This document shows positions 5,163-6,721 of a stretch of DNA of 6,721 bases, one piece after another (within the stretch, counting starts at the first letter, position 1; each line of letters opens with the position of its first letter). The DNA lies in assembly GCA_025464795.1 (NCBI GenBank), contig JAODNB010000325.1, positions 1 through 6,721 on the forward strand, in the 5' to 3' direction. The notes beneath the pieces are model-generated. The model was not told the DNA's origin and made no database searches. It saw nothing but the letters and a program-made list of their open reading frames with translations. This stretch comes from Frankiales bacterium. Lineage in GTDB: Bacteria; Actinomycetota; Actinomycetes; Mycobacteriales; SCTD01. A program made the position numbers and the translations under genes.

Positions 5163-6274
5163 CCACCCCAGCACTCCTCGTCCTCGAGGACGGCAGGAGC
5201 TTCGTGGGCGAGGCCTACGGCGCCGTGGGGGAGACCTTCGGCGAGGCGGTCTTCAACACCGGCATGACCGGCTACCAGGAGACGCTCACCGATCCCTCCT
5301 ACCACCGCCAGGTCGTCGTCATGACCGCGCCGCAGATCGGCAACACCGGCGTCAACGACGAGGACCTCGAGTCGAGCCGGATCTGGGTCAGCGGCTACGT
5401 CGTGCGCGAACCCAGCCGGATGCGGTCCAGCTGGCGCAGCACCCGCTCACTCGACGAGGAGCTCGCCCAGCAAGGGGTCGTCGGCATCAGCGGCATCGAC
5501 ACCCGGGCTCTCACACGGCACCTGCGGGACCGTGGTGCGATGCGCGTCGGCATCTTCAGCGGCGACATCCCCGCCGATGCCCTCGAGCGGGTTCAGGCCA
5601 GCCAGGAGATGCTCGGCGCCGACCTGTGCGGCGAGGTGTCGACGAACGAGCCGTACGTCGTGCCGGCGCTGGGGGACAAGCGCTTCACAGTCGCAGCCCT
5701 CGACCTCGGCATCAAGGCGAACACCCCGCGGATGATGGCCGAGCGCGGCATCGAGGTGCACGTGCTCCCCGCGAGCGCGACGGTCGCCGACATCGAGGCG
5801 GTGCACCCGGACGGCGTGTTCTACAGCAACGGCCCGGGGGACCCGGCGACCTACGACGTCACCGTCCTGCAGGAGGTGCTGGGGAAGGGGATCCCGTACT
5901 TCGGCATCTGCTTCGGCAACCAGCTGTTCGGCCGCGCGCTGGGCTTCGGGACCTACAAGCTGAAGTACGGCCACCGCGGCATCAACCAGCCGGTGATGGA
6001 CCGCACGACCGGCAAGGTCGAGGTCACGGCGCACAACCACGGCTTTGCGGTCGATGCCCCACTTGATGCCGCTACGACGACTCCTTACGGCAAGGCTTCC
6101 GTCAGCCACCTGTGCCTCAACGATGACGTCGTCGAGGGGCTGGAGCTGCGCACTCCCGAGGGGACGCTGAAGGCCTTCTCCGTGCAGTACCACCCCGAGG
6201 CCGCGGCCGGCCCGCACGACGCCTCCTACCTGTTCGACCGCTTCTGCACCTTGATGGAGACTGCCCGTGCCTAA
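5159..6274 (+). CDS. carA: Carbamoyl-phosphate synthase, small (glutamine amidotransferase) subunit
   Basis: CarA hydrolyses glutamine and passes ammonia to CarB. The 371-residue protein has the N-terminal CarA domain (FNTGMTGYQETLTDPSY at 32-48, PQIGNTGVNDED at 58-69) and a C-terminal class I amidotransferase domain with SNGPGDP (223-229), nucleophile C251 in GICFGNQ, and H345/E347 in SVQYHPE completing the triad. CFGNQ replaces the enterobacterial CLGHQ, as is common in actinobacterial CarA. The open frame extends upstream to 4820, but ATG at 5159 is chosen because family similarity begins there (MTTPALLVLEDGRSF), GGAGGG (5144-5149) precedes it by nine bases, and it overlaps the pyrC stop by four bases. 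It overlaps carB by eight bases. Confidence 0.97.
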   Translation: MTTPALLVLEDGRSFVGEAYGAVGETFGEAVFNTGMTGYQETLTDPSYHRQVVVMTAPQIGNTGVNDEDLESSRIWVSGYVVREPSRMRSSWRSTRSLDEELAQQGVVGISGIDTRALTRHLRDRGAMRVGIFSGDIPADALERVQASQEMLGADLCGEVSTNEPYVVPALGDKRFTVAALDLGIKANTPRMMAERGIEVHVLPASATVADIEAVHPDGVFYSNGPGDPATYDVTVLQEVLGKGIPYFGICFGNQLFGRALGFGTYKLKYGHRGINQPVMDRTTGKVEVTAHNHGFAVDAPLDAATTTPYGKASVSHLCLNDDVVEGLELRTPEGTLKAFSVQYHPEAAAGPHDASYLFDRFCTLMETARA

Positions 6275-6721
6275 GCGCGAAGACCTCAAGCACGTCCTGG
6301 TGATCGGCTCCGGCCCGATCCTCATCGGCCAGGCTGCGGAGTTCGACTACTCCGGCACCCAGGCCTGCCGGGTGCTGAAGGCGGAGGGGCTGCGGGTCAC
6401 CCTCATCAACTCCAACCCGGCCACCATCATGACCGACCCCGAGTTCGCGGACGCCACCTACATCGAGCCGATCACGCCCGAGTACGTCACCAAGGTCATC
6501 GAGCGCGAGTCGAAGATGGCGCGCCCCATCGATGCGCTCCTCCCGACCTTGGGCGGCCAGACGGCGCTCAACGCCGCGATGGCGCTGCACGCTTCAGGCG
6601 TCCTCGAGCAGTACGGCGTCGAGCTCATCGGCGCGGACGTCGAGGCGATCCGCAAGGGCGAGGACCGCCAGGCCTTCAAGGACGTCGTCGAGTCGATCGG
6701 CGCCGAGTCGGCCCGTAGCGC
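6267..6721 (+). CDS. carB: Carbamoyl-phosphate synthase, large subunit (N-terminal part)
   Basis: Only the first 151 residues lie in the window, out of an expected 1,070-1,110. The start MPKREDLKHVLVIGSGPI and the following IGQAAEFDYSGTQACR, then LINSNPATIMTDPEFAD and LLPTLGGQTALN, are the pre-ATP-grasp domain and the beginning of the first ATP-grasp (carboxyphosphate) domain. CarB uses two ATP, bicarbonate and ammonia to make carbamoyl phosphate for pyrimidine and arginine synthesis. The GTG at 6267 is supported by GGAGA (6256-6260) six bases upstream and by homology from residue 2. It overlaps the carA stop by eight bases. The allosteric C-terminal domain is outside the window. Confidence 0.97.
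   Translation, partial: MPKREDLKHVLVIGSGPILIGQAAEFDYSGTQACRVLKAEGLRVTLINSNPATIMTDPEFADATYIEPITPEYVTKVIERESKMARPIDALLPTLGGQTALNAAMALHASGVLEQYGVELIGADVEAIRKGEDRQAFKDVVESIGAESARS

Noticed and set aside
3834..5174. A 446-codon open frame on the minus strand opposite pyrC
   Set aside because: It lies antisense to a complete pyrC with all catalytic residues. Its arginine-, glycine- and histidine-rich peptide has no recognisable domain, typical of a complementary frame in GC-rich coding DNA.
6045..6100. Patch of A/T-ending codons in carA
   Set aside because: It is about 17 codons in a variable part of the amidotransferase domain, with an intact frame and motifs on both sides; too short to indicate recombination.

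Overview
The window is a high-GC, gene-dense stretch of actinobacterial chromosome. Three things point to Actinomycetes: an almost canonical BldD regulator, CarA with a CFGNQ catalytic motif in place of CLGHQ, and the gene order efp-nusB-bldD-pyrR-pyrB-pyrC-carA-carB, which resembles the Streptomyces neighbourhood (recalled, not searched). Genus cannot be fixed from the sequence. Nothing here looks like a phage, an insertion sequence, a CRISPR array or an RNA gene.

Layout. Bases 1-102 are the end of efp (elongation factor P), whose stop overlaps by one base the GTG start of nusB (102-512, +). NusB converges, with a 13-base gap, on a minus-strand integral-membrane acyltransferase-3 family gene (526-1596). 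That gene's only plausible start lies 46 bases inside the 3' end of bldD (1551-2042, -), so bldD and the acyltransferase form a two-gene minus-strand unit. The 308-base region 2043-2350 separates divergent bldD and pyrR. It holds a predicted bldD promoter with a BldD-type operator across its start point, a structured bldD 5' leader of about 150 bases, a candidate pyr promoter inside an inverted repeat, and a PyrR-binding RNA element that covers the pyrR ribosome-binding site and start codon.

From 2351 to the window end is the pyrimidine (UMP) biosynthesis operon: pyrR, pyrB, pyrC, carA and the first third or less of carB (cut by the window edge). Junctions are 4-, 4-, 4- and 8-base overlaps, so translation is probably coupled through the operon. 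CarA and CarB make carbamoyl phosphate, PyrB condenses it with aspartate, and PyrC closes the ring to dihydroorotate. PyrR senses UMP/UTP versus PRPP and probably represses translation at its own start, reaching the rest by coupling.

Most of the content is conserved core metabolism. The parts most worth attention are the regulatory signals between bldD and pyrR, the acyltransferase embedded behind bldD, and the absence of the small membrane-protein gene that some relatives carry between pyrC and carA. I see no convincing wholly new system.
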